Assembly (NCBI RefSeq): GCF_049674955.1 | Contig: NZ_CP187232.1 | Location: 434,001-498,000 of the forward strand | Length of the DNA: 64,000 nt | Origin: Sphaerisporangium viridialbum | GTDB lineage: Bacteria > Actinomycetota > Actinomycetes > Streptosporangiales > Streptosporangiaceae | Direction of reading: 5' to 3' | In this document: positions 52,580-61,606 of the stretch, one piece after another | Position numbering within the stretch: position 1 is the stretch's first letter | Layout: each line of letters opens with the position of its first letter | The notes under the pieces: model-generated | What the model was told of the DNA's origin: nothing | Databases searched by the model: none | The model's input: only the letters and a program-made list of their open reading frames with translations | Position numbers and translations under genes: made by a program

Positions 52580-53430
52580 GCCCCTGGCTGCCCGTGGCGC
52601 CGTGCACCGTCGCCTCCTGCGTCTCCGCCCCGGCGGACGCGGCCGGACCGGCCCGGCGCGCCCTCCGCACGCTGGGAGCCGTCCTGGTGGTGCTGGCGGG
52701 CCTTCCCTGGGCCCTCGTCTCGCATCGGTTCGGCGACGCCCGCCGCGTGGTGGTCGCCATGGTCTGGGCCAGGCTGTTCCTGCGGGTCCTCGGGATACGC
52801 CTGGAGGTCCACCAGGTGGGCGACCAGGCGCTTCCCCCGGCGCCCGCCGGGCCGGTTGGCGCCCTCCTGGTCGCCAACCATGTCTCCTGGCTGGACCCCC
52901 TGGTGATCGCGGCGACGGTGCCGTGCCGGCCTCTGGCCAAGAGCGAGATCGCGGCATGGCCCGTGATCCGTTCCCTGGTGGCGGGCGGCGGCGCGATCTT
53001 CATCGACCGGGATCGTCTCTCGACGCTTCCCGCGACCGTGCGCGCGGTGGCGGACGCGCTGCGCGCCGGCCAGTCGGTGGCGGCGTTTCCGGAGGGCACC
53101 ACCTGGTGCGGGCGGGCAGTGGGCCCGTTCCGGCCGGCGGTGTTCCAGGCGGCGATCGACGCGGGCGTGCCGGTCAGGCCGATCGGCCTGAAGTTCTGCG
53201 ACCGCGAGGGCGATCTCGCGACCGGCCCCGCGTTCGTGGGCGACGACACCCTGCTGGCCTCCCTCGGCCGGGTGATCGCGGCCAGGGGCCTCGTCGTGGA
53301 GGTGACGATGTTCCCGGTCATCACGTACGCGTCCGGGGGGCAGGCCACCAGGCGCGTCCTCGCCGGGATCGCCCAGGCCACGGTGTCCGGCGGCCCCCGC
53401 CTGCGGCACGACGCCGCCATCGCCGCCTGA
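52576..53430 (+). CDS. 1-acyl-glycerol-3-phosphate acyltransferase family, OlsA-like
   Basis: The 284-residue protein has the PlsC motifs NHVSWLDPL (His-Asp pair), IFIDRD, FPEGTTWCG and a membrane-associated N-terminal helix (RTLGAVLVVLAGLPWALV). It transfers an acyl chain to a hydroxyl group. Coupled to the OlsB-like gene it would complete a lyso-ornithine-type lipid; otherwise it could act in phosphatidic acid synthesis. A terminator follows at 53479. Confidence 0.87.
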   Translation: MSPWLPVAPCTVASCVSAPADAAGPARRALRTLGAVLVVLAGLPWALVSHRFGDARRVVVAMVWARLFLRVLGIRLEVHQVGDQALPPAPAGPVGALLVANHVSWLDPLVIAATVPCRPLAKSEIAAWPVIRSLVAGGGAIFIDRDRLSTLPATVRAVADALRAGQSVAAFPEGTTWCGRAVGPFRPAVFQAAIDAGVPVRPIGLKFCDREGDLATGPAFVGDDTLLASLGRVIAARGLVVEVTMFPVITYASGGQATRRVLAGIAQATVSGGPRLRHDAAIAA

Positions 53431-53478
53431 CCGCCCCGTCCGGCGCCGTACGGCCGCGCGGCGCACCCGGGCGCGAAA

Positions 53479-53506
53479 AGGCCGCCCGCGCGCCGGCGGG
53501 CGGCCT
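53479..53506. terminator. Bidirectional terminator between convergent genes
   Basis: AGGCCGCCCGC and GCGGGCGGCCT form a perfect 11-base stem with a six-base loop, preceded by AAAA, between the acyltransferase stop (53430) and the leftward gene's stop (53521). Confidence 0.85.
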
Positions 53507-53520
53507 CGGAGGTCGTACGG

Positions 53521-54093
53521 CTAGCCGACGACCGTGGTCTTCACCTTCTTGGTGAAGTACCAGCCCTTGATGCCGAGCCTCTTCAGCTCGTCCCTGCTGA
53601 GGTCCTCAGAACCGGTCGGCCAGTCCCAGCTGTTCACGCCGAGGTCCGCCTTCACGGTGCCCTTGACGCTCTTCTTGAGCTTGAACGAGATGGTCAGCCA
53701 GCTGTCCTCGCCCTTCTCCAGGACGTGGGGCGGCCAGCACCAGAAGCCGTCAGGGAAGAAGTCGCACTTGGTGCCCTTCGGGCCGTCGTAGTAGATGGTG
53801 CCGCTGATGCCCTTCGGCAGGATGCCGCCGAAGTAGAAGTCGTCAGCCTGCCAGGGGCCCTTGTTGAGGCCCTTGATCCGGTAGGTGATCATGCCGCCGC
53901 GCTTGACCTTCTTGGTCGCGGTCACCTTGACCGAGAAGGTGGAGTAGGGGTCGCCGGCGGCCTTGACCGTGCTGGTCTTGGCGGCGGCGCTGGTGGCCGG
54001 GGCGGCGGAGGCGGGGGTGGCGCCGAACAGCAGAGCGCCCGCGAGCGGGACGGTGACGACCGTAGTCGCGATCTTGCCAAGGGGGTGGCGCAT
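53521..54093 (-). CDS. Secreted DUF11-like protein, paralogue 1
   Basis: The 190-residue protein has a signal peptide (to about Ala 31, TPASAAPA). One immunoglobulin-like domain follows: VKVTATKKVKRGGMITYRIK, then ISGTIYYDGPKGTKC with cysteines in KCDFFPDGFWCWP, and LEKGEDSWLTISFKLKKSVK. This is the DUF11 layout with a likely disulfide. A charged C-terminal extension ends FTKKVKTTVVG. No wall-anchoring motif is seen, so it is probably free or loosely bound outside. A paralogue lies 300 bases away. Function unknown. Confidence 0.75.
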   Translation of the reverse strand: MRHPLGKIATTVVTVPLAGALLFGATPASAAPATSAAAKTSTVKAAGDPYSTFSVKVTATKKVKRGGMITYRIKGLNKGPWQADDFYFGGILPKGISGTIYYDGPKGTKCDFFPDGFWCWPPHVLEKGEDSWLTISFKLKKSVKGTVKADLGVNSWDWPTGSEDLSRDELKRLGIKGWYFTKKVKTTVVG

Positions 54094-54397
54094 GCACGTC
54101 TCCCAGGGGGGTCAGGGAACAGAGGCGGGAACTCGTGGTTCCCGGCCGGGGAACACGGGCTTGTCCAGGGGTGCGGACCGGAAAGTCCGTGGGTAAACCG
54201 CAGTGTTTCTATCATGATCCACTGCGCTCTGACCACTCAATTAGCCTTTATCCGGACATTGTTCCTGAAATGCTTACAAAAAACGCCCTGACGGATAGAC
54301 GAGTAAACGCCCCCCGCGGCCGGAGAAGTTCCCCGAACCAGACGAAAGAGCGGCCACCGCGTGTGCGGTGGCCGCTCAGGAAAGGGCTACATGAAGG
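54094..54397. other. Spacer between DUF11-like paralogues
   Basis: The gap holds the promoter of paralogue 1, in a relatively AT-rich stretch at 54200-54300, and at 54348-54377 the terminator of paralogue 2. No ORF is credible. Confidence 0.5.
54348..54377 (-). terminator. Terminator of DUF11-like paralogue 2
   Basis: GAGCGGCCACCGC and GCGGTGGCCGCTC form a perfect 13-base stem with a GTGT loop, 20 bases beyond the stop. Confidence 0.85.
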
Positions 54398-54973
54398 TTA
54401 GCGGAGGATCTTGGTCTTGAACGCGCGGTAGTTGAGCTGGTTCTGAAGGTCGAGCTTGTCCAGCTCCTCCTCGTTGGTGACGTCGACGCCCTCGGGGACG
54501 TCCACCGAGAAGTGGGCGAACTGGGCGACGGCCGTTCCCTTGGTGCTCTTCTTCAGCCACACCCGGATCTTGAGGGTGGTCGAGCGGTTCGGCTTGAGCG
54601 TGTCGAAAACGCAGAACAGGTCGCGGCCCGAGAGCCCGCAGTAGGTCGACGAGGCCTTTCCGACCACGCGCGCCTTGCTTGCGCCCCTGGGAAGCTGGCC
54701 GAAGACGCCGGCGAGGTCCGTGGGCCACTCGCCCTTGTTGGTGCTCTTCAGTGAATACGTGATGACGCCGCCACGCCGAACGGCCTTGTTCCAGACGACG
54801 CGGGTGTAAAGCGGTGACTGCGGGGAGGCGACCGCCTTTGTGGCGCTCGCGGGGGCGGCCGTGACCGCGGTGGTGGCCGCTGCGGTGTCCGCCGACGCGG
54901 GAATGGCGAGCGAGGCGCCCGCCAGGGACCCGGCGAGGGTGAGTGCGGCAAGTGCGGAGAGGTGCCGACGCAT
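54398..54973 (-). CDS. Secreted DUF11-like protein, paralogue 2
   Basis: 191 residues from ATG 54973, preceded by GGGAG. It has a signal peptide (ALTLAGSLAGASLAIPASA) and an Ala/Thr-rich linker. A single domain follows with TRVVWNKAVRRGGVITYSLK, a cysteine pair in YCGLSGRDLFCVF and LKPNRSTTLKIRVWLKKSTK. The order and spacing match paralogue 1 while identity is low, so the two arose by an old tandem duplication and diverged. It ends RAFKTKILR. No anchoring motif. Function unknown. Confidence 0.75.
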   Translation of the reverse strand: MRRHLSALAALTLAGSLAGASLAIPASADTAAATTAVTAAPASATKAVASPQSPLYTRVVWNKAVRRGGVITYSLKSTNKGEWPTDLAGVFGQLPRGASKARVVGKASSTYCGLSGRDLFCVFDTLKPNRSTTLKIRVWLKKSTKGTAVAQFAHFSVDVPEGVDVTNEEELDKLDLQNQLNYRAFKTKILR

Positions 54974-55048
54974 GGGTGATCTCCCGTAGAAGTGGCTCGA
55001 ATGGACGCGATCCAGCATCGAGCTATCGACTTGGAACGTCCTTGTGCA

Positions 55049-56062
55049 TCACTTTATGCGGATTTGATGCGGCGTGATCATGTGAAGGTCACCGAATTCA
55101 TGCCACAAGTACCCTTCGCGGAGCGCTTCCTCGTACGACCTGGACAAAAGCTCCTCGCCCGCGATGGCCGACAGCATCATGAGATGGCTGGAACGGGGCT
55201 CGTGCAGTCCGGTGATCAGCCCGTCCACCGCGTGGACGCCCACGGCGGGCGTGACGATGTGCGAGGTCCAGCCCTCGGCCGCGCGCACCTCTCCCGTGCC
55301 GGACAGCACGGCCGTCTCCAGAGCCCGCACGACCGTCGTGCCCACGGCGATGACCCGGCCCTCGGCCTGGTTGACCAGGCGCGCCGTCTGCGGTGACACC
55401 GCGAAGCGCTCGGCGTAGGGCGGTTCGTCCTTCTCCGGCGAGGCGACGCCGGTGTGCAGGGTGATCGGTGCGACCACGATGCCCCTGCTGACGAGGGCGG
55501 TGACCAGTTCGTGGCTGAACGGCCGCCCGGCGCTCGGCATCTCGGCGCTGCCCGGCCGCACCCCGAAGACGGTCTGGTAGGCCGACAGCGGCCAGTCGCG
55601 CTCCACGTAGGAGTACCGGATGGGCAGCCCGTACTCCCTCAGGTAGCTCGGGACGTCCCGGTCGACGGTCGCCCGCCAGAGCCTCGGCGTCTCGCGCTCC
55701 AGCAGGCGCAGGGTGGCGCCTCCGGGGAGCGGCAGCCACTCCCCGGGCTCCCCTCCCGCGTACGGCCCGGTGGCGGACCCTGAGCGGCGCCGCAGCTCCA
55801 CCAGCCACGAGCCGTCCTGGCGCTCGGTGGAGAAGTGCACGGCGAGCCGGTCCAGCGGCACGGCCGCGGGCAGGGTCGCCGAGTCGTTGACCACGAGCAC
55901 GTCACCGGGACGCAGCAGGTCGGGCAGGTCGGTGAAGGTGTGGTGGGTGACGGAGCCCGCGTCGGTGCCGGTCACCATGAGGCGTACGGCGTCGCGCGCC
56001 AGCCCCCGCGCCTCCGGCGGCTCGTGCGCCTCGCGGACCCTCGGCAGGTCGAAGGCGATCAC
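55049..56062 (-). CDS. QueA-like S-adenosylmethionine:tRNA ribosyltransferase-isomerase
   Basis: 337 residues from GTG 56062, which overlaps the upstream SDR stop (GTGA). It has the QueA segments FTDLPDLLRPGDVLVVNDSATLPA, the SAYQTVFG region in place of the usual ERYQTVY, PSAGRPFSHEL, ITLHTGVA, and GTTVVRALETA. QueA adds the cyclopentene ring in queuosine synthesis. No other queuosine gene is near, and many actinobacteria lack the pathway, so this may be a divergent paralogue with another substrate. Confidence 0.82.
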   Translation of the reverse strand: MIAFDLPRVREAHEPPEARGLARDAVRLMVTGTDAGSVTHHTFTDLPDLLRPGDVLVVNDSATLPAAVPLDRLAVHFSTERQDGSWLVELRRRSGSATGPYAGGEPGEWLPLPGGATLRLLERETPRLWRATVDRDVPSYLREYGLPIRYSYVERDWPLSAYQTVFGVRPGSAEMPSAGRPFSHELVTALVSRGIVVAPITLHTGVASPEKDEPPYAERFAVSPQTARLVNQAEGRVIAVGTTVVRALETAVLSGTGEVRAAEGWTSHIVTPAVGVHAVDGLITGLHEPRSSHLMMLSAIAGEELLSRSYEEALREGYLWHEFGDLHMITPHQIRIK

Positions 56063-56799
56063 CGGGTCACCCGGCCGCTCTCGGGCCGCCTCTTGACCAG
56101 GTCGACCAGGAACTGGGCCACGGTATCCGGATCGGCCGCGCTCGCCGCGTCCCGCTCGCCGATGGCGTCCGCCAGCATGCGCGTGCGCATCTCCCCGGGG
56201 TCCACCCACCAGACGGCGAGGTCGGGCTCCTCGACGGCCAGCACGTGGGAGAGCTGGTCGAGCGCGGCCTTGGTCAGGCCGTAGCCGCCCCAGCCCTCGT
56301 ACGCCTCCACGGCGGCGTCGGAGGAGATGTTGATCACGGCGCCCCTGTGCTCGCGCAGCCCGCGCAGCGTCGCCTGGATCAACCCGAGAGGCGCGAGCAC
56401 GTTGGCCGCGAGGGCTTCGGAGAGCGTGTCCAGGGGGTAGGCCGCCAGCGGGGGCAGCGGCACGGCTCCGAGCGAACCGGCGTTGTTCACCAGCAGGTCC
56501 AGGCCGCCCAGCTCGTGTACGGCCTGTGCCAGGCGCTCACGGTGCGCCGGGTCGGCGACGTCGCCGGCCAGTGCCGTCGCGCCGGTCTCCCGTGCGGCCT
56601 CCGCGAGGTCGGCGGCGCCGCGCGCCGTGACGACCAGCCGCCAGCCGTCGGCGGCGAGGGCGCGGGCCAGGGCGCGTCCGAGACCGCGGGAGGCCCCGGT
56701 GACCAGGGCCGTGGGCCGGGACCGCGCGGGAGTGCCCGCCGGGGACGGGGTGCCCGTCACCGGCCGTGTGTCTGTGGTGGGTCGGATGTCTTCAGCCAT
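56059..56799 (-). CDS. Short-chain dehydrogenase/reductase coupled to QueA-like gene
   Basis: 246 residues from ATG 56799. An unusual ~28-residue Thr/Pro/Arg-rich leader precedes a complete SDR core: TALVTGASRGLGRALA, LLVNNAGSLG, the catalytic Ser in VINISSDAA and Tyr/Lys in YGLTK. It is NAD(P)H-dependent and cytoplasmic. It is translated with the QueA-like gene, so the two enzymes may act in sequence. The substrate is unknown. Confidence 0.87.
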   Translation of the reverse strand: MAEDIRPTTDTRPVTGTPSPAGTPARSRPTALVTGASRGLGRALARALAADGWRLVVTARGAADLAEAARETGATALAGDVADPAHRERLAQAVHELGGLDLLVNNAGSLGAVPLPPLAAYPLDTLSEALAANVLAPLGLIQATLRGLREHRGAVINISSDAAVEAYEGWGGYGLTKAALDQLSHVLAVEEPDLAVWWVDPGEMRTRMLADAIGERDAASAADPDTVAQFLVDLVKRRPESGRVTR

Positions 56800-56946
56800 G
56801 GCCACGACGCTAGGAGCGGCGCGCCCGCGGGACATCGGGCCTCCGGCCCCTCCCGCCCGGGCTCATAGGCCTAGGCGGTGCGGAGGTACGGACCTAGGAC
56901 CATCGGCCGAGCGGCTTCAGATGGCCGCCGCGCCTACAGTGTGGTC

Positions 56947-58104
56947 GTGACGACCGAACCGGCCACAGAGCATGACACCGGGCGCGACATCGAGCGCGAC
57001 GCCGTGCTGCACGCGGTCAGCTCCGCGGTGCTCGCCGTCACCCGGCACCTCTCGGTGCGCGAGGTCCTCCAGGTGATCGTGCGCTCGGCGCGCACGCTGC
57101 TCGCCGCCCGCTACGCCGCGCTCGGCGTGCCCGACGACGACGGCTCGTTCGCGGAGTTCGTCGCGGACGGCGTCAGCGACAAGCAGTGGGACGCCATCGG
57201 CCCGCTCCCTCGCCAGCACGGCATGCTGGCCGCGATGCTCCAGGAGGCGGCTCCGGTGCGCCTGCCGGACATCCGCGAGGACCCGCGCTTCGAGTGGTGG
57301 CCGGCGGCGCACCCGGTGCTCAAGGATTTCATCGGGGTGCCGATCCGGGACGCCGACCAGATCCTCGGCATCATCTTCCTGTCCAACAAGCGCACGCCCG
57401 GCGGGTTCACCCAGGAGGACCAGGATCTGCTCACCCTCTTCGCGGCGCACGCGGCGATCGCCCTGACCAACGCCCGGCTGTACGAGCGGAGCCGCGAGCT
57501 GACGATCGTCGAGGAGCGCACCCGCATGGCGCGCGAGCTGCACGACGCCGTGACCCAGAAGCTCTTCTCGCTGCGGCTCACGGCCCAGGCGGCGGCCTCG
57601 CTGGTCACCTCGGACCCGCAGCGGGCGATGGCCGAGATCGAGCGCGTCCAGCGGCTGGCGGGAGAGGCGCTGGCCGAGCTGAGGGCGGTGATCGTCGAGC
57701 TGCGTCCCGCCGAGCTCGACCGGCACGGGCTGGCCGAGACACTGCGCAAGCACGTCACCCTGCTCGACCGCCTGTATCCCGTGAGGATCACCTTCGCGTC
57801 CGCACCGTCCGGCGACCTGCCCCCCGCGACGGAGGTGGCCGTGCTGCGGGTGGCCCAGGAGGCCCTGCACAACGCGCTCAGGCACGCGAACGCGTCGTCG
57901 ATAGAGGTGTGCCTCCAGGCCGAGGGATCGCGCCTCACGCTGGAGGTCAGGGACGACGGCGACGGTTTCGAGGTCGAGACTCCCGCCTTCCGCGGCCTCG
58001 GGCTCGTGTCGATGAGAGATCGGGCCGAGGCGGCCGGCGGCTCGCTGCTGGTGTCCTCGGGGCAGGGCGCGGGGACGGTCGTCCGGCTGGAGGTGCCCGC
58101 GTGA
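56947..58104 (+). CDS. GAF-domain sensor histidine kinase (NarL-type system)
   Basis: 385 residues from GTG 56947 (GTG 56941 is an alternative). Without transmembrane segments, it has a GAF sensor domain at about residues 30-175, the HisKA_3 site RMARELHDAVTQKLFSLRL with His 199, and an HATPase domain with VAQEALHNALRHANA and DDGDGF and GLVSMRDRAEAAGG. It is a cytoplasmic kinase likely sensing a small ligand or redox state, as in DevS-related kinases, although haem ligands are not evident. Its stop overlaps the response-regulator start (GTGA). Confidence 0.9.
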   Translation: MTTEPATEHDTGRDIERDAVLHAVSSAVLAVTRHLSVREVLQVIVRSARTLLAARYAALGVPDDDGSFAEFVADGVSDKQWDAIGPLPRQHGMLAAMLQEAAPVRLPDIREDPRFEWWPAAHPVLKDFIGVPIRDADQILGIIFLSNKRTPGGFTQEDQDLLTLFAAHAAIALTNARLYERSRELTIVEERTRMARELHDAVTQKLFSLRLTAQAAASLVTSDPQRAMAEIERVQRLAGEALAELRAVIVELRPAELDRHGLAETLRKHVTLLDRLYPVRITFASAPSGDLPPATEVAVLRVAQEALHNALRHANASSIEVCLQAEGSRLTLEVRDDGDGFEVETPAFRGLGLVSMRDRAEAAGGSLLVSSGQGAGTVVRLEVPA

Positions 58105-58757
58105 TCCGTGTTCTCATCGCGGACGACCACCCCGTCGTGCGCCAGGGCCTGCGCACCTTCCTCGACCTGCAGGACGACCTCGAGATCGTGGGCGAGGCCG
58201 CGGACGGGGCCGAGGCCGTCGCCCTGGTCGCGTCGCTGGCCCCCGACGTGCTGCTGCTCGACCTCAAGATGCCCGTGCTGGACGGCCTGGGCGCCCTGCG
58301 CGAGCTGTCCGAGCGCGGCCTCGACGTACGGGTGATCGTGCTGACCTCGGTGAGCGACAGGGGCGACGTGGCCCCCGCCATGCGCTCGGGGGCGTCGGGC
58401 TTCCTCTACAAGGACGTGGACCCGGCGGCGCTCGTGCAGGCCATCCGCGCGGTGCGCGGCGGCCAGGTGCTGCTGGCGCCCGAGGCGGCGGAGGCCATGC
58501 TGACCGGGCTGGACGTGCCGACCGGCACGGAGGCCCCGGCCGGGCGCGCGCCCATCGCCGTGCTGACCGAGCGCGAGCGCGAGGTACTCGCGCTGATCGC
58601 CTCAGGACGGTCGAACCGCGAGATCGCCAGGGAGCTCGTGGTGGCCGAGAAGACCGTCAAGACCCACGTCTCGAATGTGCTGATGAAGCTCGGCGTACAG
58701 GACCGCACGCAGGCCGCCCTGTACGCCGTGCGACACGGCTACGCGCCGCGCGGATGA
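58101..58757 (+). CDS. NarL/FixJ-family response regulator
   Basis: The 218-residue protein has a receiver domain with the acidic pair ADDH and phosphorylated Asp 54 in VLLLDLKMPVLDG, and Lys in FLYKDVDP. A C-terminal LuxR-type helix-turn-helix follows, LTEREREVLALIASGRSNRE and EKTVKTHVSNVLMKLGV. It pairs with the kinase upstream. Its end overlaps the convergent hypothetical gene by 19 bases. Target genes are not evident. Confidence 0.93.
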   Translation: MIRVLIADDHPVVRQGLRTFLDLQDDLEIVGEAADGAEAVALVASLAPDVLLLDLKMPVLDGLGALRELSERGLDVRVIVLTSVSDRGDVAPAMRSGASGFLYKDVDPAALVQAIRAVRGGQVLLAPEAAEAMLTGLDVPTGTEAPAGRAPIAVLTEREREVLALIASGRSNREIARELVVAEKTVKTHVSNVLMKLGVQDRTQAALYAVRHGYAPRG

Positions 58758-59533
58758 GCGTTGTCCGGCCGGGGCCGGGAGCCGCCGGGAGGGGTCCTCA
58801 GCGAGTCGGGCGAGTGACGGGCCTCGATGATCGCGTGGTGGGCGGCCACCCGGGCGCGGCGTACCGCGCGGTCGAGGTCGCGCAGGGCCTCGTCGCGCAC
58901 GGCGATCTGCCCGGAGGTGAGCCCGCGCTCGTCCGCGACGCGCAGCACCGAGGTGAGGCGCGCCGCGAGGGCGGCCACCCTGTGGGCACGGGCGGGGTAT
59001 CCCGGGGCGAGGCCCTCGTCGGTGGTCGTGATCGAGGGCTGGGCCTTGGCCGGGCCTTCGACCGACAGCAGCGCGTCGGTCGCCGAGCGCATGGCCATGG
59101 TGAGCGCGTGCTCGGCGTCGGTGAGGCCGGGGAGGTCCGGCGCGGCCGTGCCCGCCTCCATCGAGGTCCAGCGGACTCCGGAGTAGGACGAGCCGCGACG
59201 GTCGAGGGAGGGGACCAGGCCCAGGGACCTGCCGGGGAGCACGGCCGTGGCCGCCTGCCCGGCGTCCACGGCGGCCATGTTGAACGGGGGAGGGCCGGTC
59301 AGGCCGAGCGGGTCGCCCGCGGCGGGAAGGGCCAGGCGCAGGGCGCTAAGGCCCTCGACGCGCAGGTCGGCGAGGAACCGGCGCAAGGGGGTGTCGGTCA
59401 CCTCACTCGAGACGACCTGTGGTCCCGCCGCGCGCTCCAGCCGGTCGACGGCCTCGTCCAGGCCGACATGTCCGGCAAGCCAGGCGTTGCCCCATGCGAC
59501 CAAGGTGGCGGAGATCGGTGAATCGGGGTGCAC
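58739..59533 (-). CDS. Conserved hypothetical protein
   Basis: The 264-residue protein is cytoplasmic with no signal peptide or membrane helix. The first half has HPDSPISATLVAWGNAWLAG and a Pro/Gly-rich middle (LTGPPPFNMAAVDAGQ). The second half is helical and Ala/Arg-rich (VAALAARLTSVLRVADERG, DEALRDLDRAVRRARVA). I do not recognise a family with certainty. It is divergent from the ABC ATPase with a 134-base spacer containing a short GGGTTGATCCGG repeat. Confidence 0.65.
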   Translation of the reverse strand: MHPDSPISATLVAWGNAWLAGHVGLDEAVDRLERAAGPQVVSSEVTDTPLRRFLADLRVEGLSALRLALPAAGDPLGLTGPPPFNMAAVDAGQAATAVLPGRSLGLVPSLDRRGSSYSGVRWTSMEAGTAAPDLPGLTDAEHALTMAMRSATDALLSVEGPAKAQPSITTTDEGLAPGYPARAHRVAALAARLTSVLRVADERGLTSGQIAVRDEALRDLDRAVRRARVAAHHAIIEARHSPDSLRTPPGGSRPRPDNAHPRGA

Positions 59534-59667
59534 CGAACCACGATATGCGCTGATGCTGCAATAGGTTTGGTCCGGAGGGACACTGGGCGGGGCGACTCGC
59601 CCGGTGGCGCCGGGTTGATCCGGATGAACCGGGTTGATCCGGGTGAACAGGTCAGGAGGTATTCGGG

Positions 59668-60462
59668 ATGGGTGGTCAGGTGCTTCGGCTCCAGGACGTC
59701 GCCGTCCGCAGAGATGGCGCGGCCCTGCTGCGGGGCATCGACTGGACCGTCGAGGAGGACGAGCGCTGGGTGGTGATCGGCCCCAACGGGGCGGGGAAGA
59801 CGACGCTGCTGCAGGTCGCGGCGGCTCTTCTCTATCCCAGCGAGGGCTCGGTGGAGATCCTCGGCGAGCGGCTCGGCCAGACGGACGTCTTCGACCTGCG
59901 GCCTCGCATCGGCCTCGCCAGCGCCGCGCTGGCCGAGAAGGTGCCGCCGGAGGAGAAGGTCATCGACCTCGTGCTCACCGCGTCGTACGCCATCCTCGGC
60001 CGGTGGAACGAGGAGTACGACTCGGGTGACGTCACGCGCGCGGTGGAGCTCATCGACCAGCTCGGCTGCGCCCATCTGATCCGGCGGAAGTTCGGCACGC
60101 TGTCCGAGGGCGAGCGCAAGCGCGTCCAGATCGCGCGGGCCCTCATGCCCGACCCCGAGCTGCTGCTGCTCGACGAGCCGGCGGCCGGGCTCGACCTCGG
60201 CGGCCGTGAGGACCTCGTGCGCCGCCTGTCGGCGCTCGCCTACGACGCCAAGGCCCCGACCATGGTGCTGGTCACCCACCACGTGGAGGAGGTGCCGAGC
60301 GGGTTCACGCACGTGCTGCTGCTCCGCCACGGGTCCGTGGTGGCCCAGGGCCCGATCGAGTACGTCATGACCGCCGACAACCTCTCTCGCACCTTCGGCG
60401 TGCCCCTGAGCCTTGAGCGCAGCGCGGACGGCCGGTGGTACGCCCGCGCGCTTCCAGGGTGA
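59668..60462 (+). CDS. Stand-alone ABC transporter ATP-binding protein
   Basis: The 264-residue ATPase has Walker A IGPNGAGKTTLLQVA, signature LSEGERKRVQIARAL, Walker B PELLLLDEPAAGLDLG and the switch His in LVTHHVEEV. The insertion VLTASYAILGRWNEEYDSGD places it with the YlmA-like group. No permease gene is adjacent, so its partner is encoded elsewhere or it acts without one. AGGAGGTATTCGG precedes ATG 59668, an excellent ribosome site. Confidence 0.9.
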   Translation: MGGQVLRLQDVAVRRDGAALLRGIDWTVEEDERWVVIGPNGAGKTTLLQVAAALLYPSEGSVEILGERLGQTDVFDLRPRIGLASAALAEKVPPEEKVIDLVLTASYAILGRWNEEYDSGDVTRAVELIDQLGCAHLIRRKFGTLSEGERKRVQIARALMPDPELLLLDEPAAGLDLGGREDLVRRLSALAYDAKAPTMVLVTHHVEEVPSGFTHVLLLRHGSVVAQGPIEYVMTADNLSRTFGVPLSLERSADGRWYARALPG

Positions 60463-60597
60463 TCGGGTAAATCGGCCACGCGGGCGGGTGATTTTCGATT
60501 CGAGCCGATTCACCCGCGTGGTTATCGAACAAGTAAAGGCCAAACCAAATATCATTCCGGCCGGGGGCTCATCGGATTCGTCGGGTCGGAGTGGCTC

Positions 60598-61518
60598 ATG
60601 ACACAACTTGTCGTCGCCATGATCGTGGTGGCCATCGCGGGGTTCGCTTTATATCGCACCATTCGCATCGTGCCGCAGGCGCAGGCGTACATCATCGAGC
60701 GGCTCGGGCGTTATCACCGCACGCTCACCCCGGGGCTGAACATCGTCGTGCCTTTCATCGACGGGGTCAAGACCACCGTCGACCTGCGAGAACAGGTCGT
60801 CTCCTTCCCCCCGCAGCCGGTCATCACCTCCGACAACCTCGTCGTGTCGATCGACACGGTGATCTATTTCCAGGTGACCGACCCCAAGGCCGCGACGTAC
60901 GAGATCGCGAACTTCCTCACCGGCGTCGAGCAGCTCACGGTCACCACCCTGCGCAACGTCGTCGGCGGCATGGATCTCGAGCGCACGCTGACCTCCCGCG
61001 AGGAGATCAACTCCGAGCTGCGCGGGGTGCTCGACGAGGCCACCGGCAGGTGGGGCATCCGGGTCAACCGCGTCGAGCTCAAGGCCATCGACCCGCCTGC
61101 CTCCATCCAGGACTCCATGGAGAAGCAGATGCGGGCCGACCGCGACAAGCGCGCCTCCATCCTGTCGGCCGAGGGGCAGAAGCAGTCGGCGATCCTCACG
61201 GCGGAGGGCGAGCGGCAGGCCGCCGTCCTCAGGGCGCGCGGCGAGGCCGAGGCCGCCGTGCTGCGCGCGCAGGCCGACGCCGAGGCCCAGGCCATGCGGG
61301 CCAAGGGCCAGGCGGACGCCATCGCGATGGTGTTCCGGGCCATCCACGAGGGAAACCCCGACCAGCGGTTGCTCGCCTACCAGTACCTCCAGACGCTTCC
61401 CGAGATCGCCAAGGGCGACGCCAACAAGCTCTGGATCGTGCCCTCCGAGATGGGCAAGGCCCTTGAGAGCCTGGGCGGTCTCTTCTCCCAGCCCAAGGAG
61501 GGCCCTCCCACCCGGTGA
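60598..61518 (+). CDS. SPFH/band-7 membrane protein (stomatin-like)
   Basis: The 306-residue protein has an N-terminal membrane anchor (MIVVAIAGFALYRTIRIV) and the stomatin SPFH core (RLGRYHRTLTPGLNIVVPF, then SIDTVIYFQVTDP). A long Ala/Glu/Gln-rich coiled coil follows (residues 170-250, EAEAAVLRAQADAEAQAMRA). It forms large ring assemblies at membrane microdomains and often aids proteases. The usual NfeD partner is not beside it. It begins 135 bases after the ABC ATPase gene. Confidence 0.92.
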   Translation: MTQLVVAMIVVAIAGFALYRTIRIVPQAQAYIIERLGRYHRTLTPGLNIVVPFIDGVKTTVDLREQVVSFPPQPVITSDNLVVSIDTVIYFQVTDPKAATYEIANFLTGVEQLTVTTLRNVVGGMDLERTLTSREEINSELRGVLDEATGRWGIRVNRVELKAIDPPASIQDSMEKQMRADRDKRASILSAEGQKQSAILTAEGERQAAVLRARGEAEAAVLRAQADAEAQAMRAKGQADAIAMVFRAIHEGNPDQRLLAYQYLQTLPEIAKGDANKLWIVPSEMGKALESLGGLFSQPKEGPPTR

Positions 61519-61606
61519 GCACCCGGTGGGCCGTCCGGTGTGACCCCTCCCCGCGGGCTGGGTACGGGTGCCGCCTACCATCGGGCGAAGCCGTACGAAA
61601 GGTGGC

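Noticed and set aside
51749..53430. Part of a specialised-metabolite gene cluster
   Set aside because: The two acyltransferases form a self-contained lipid module; no polyketide, peptide synthetase or terpene genes occur in the window.
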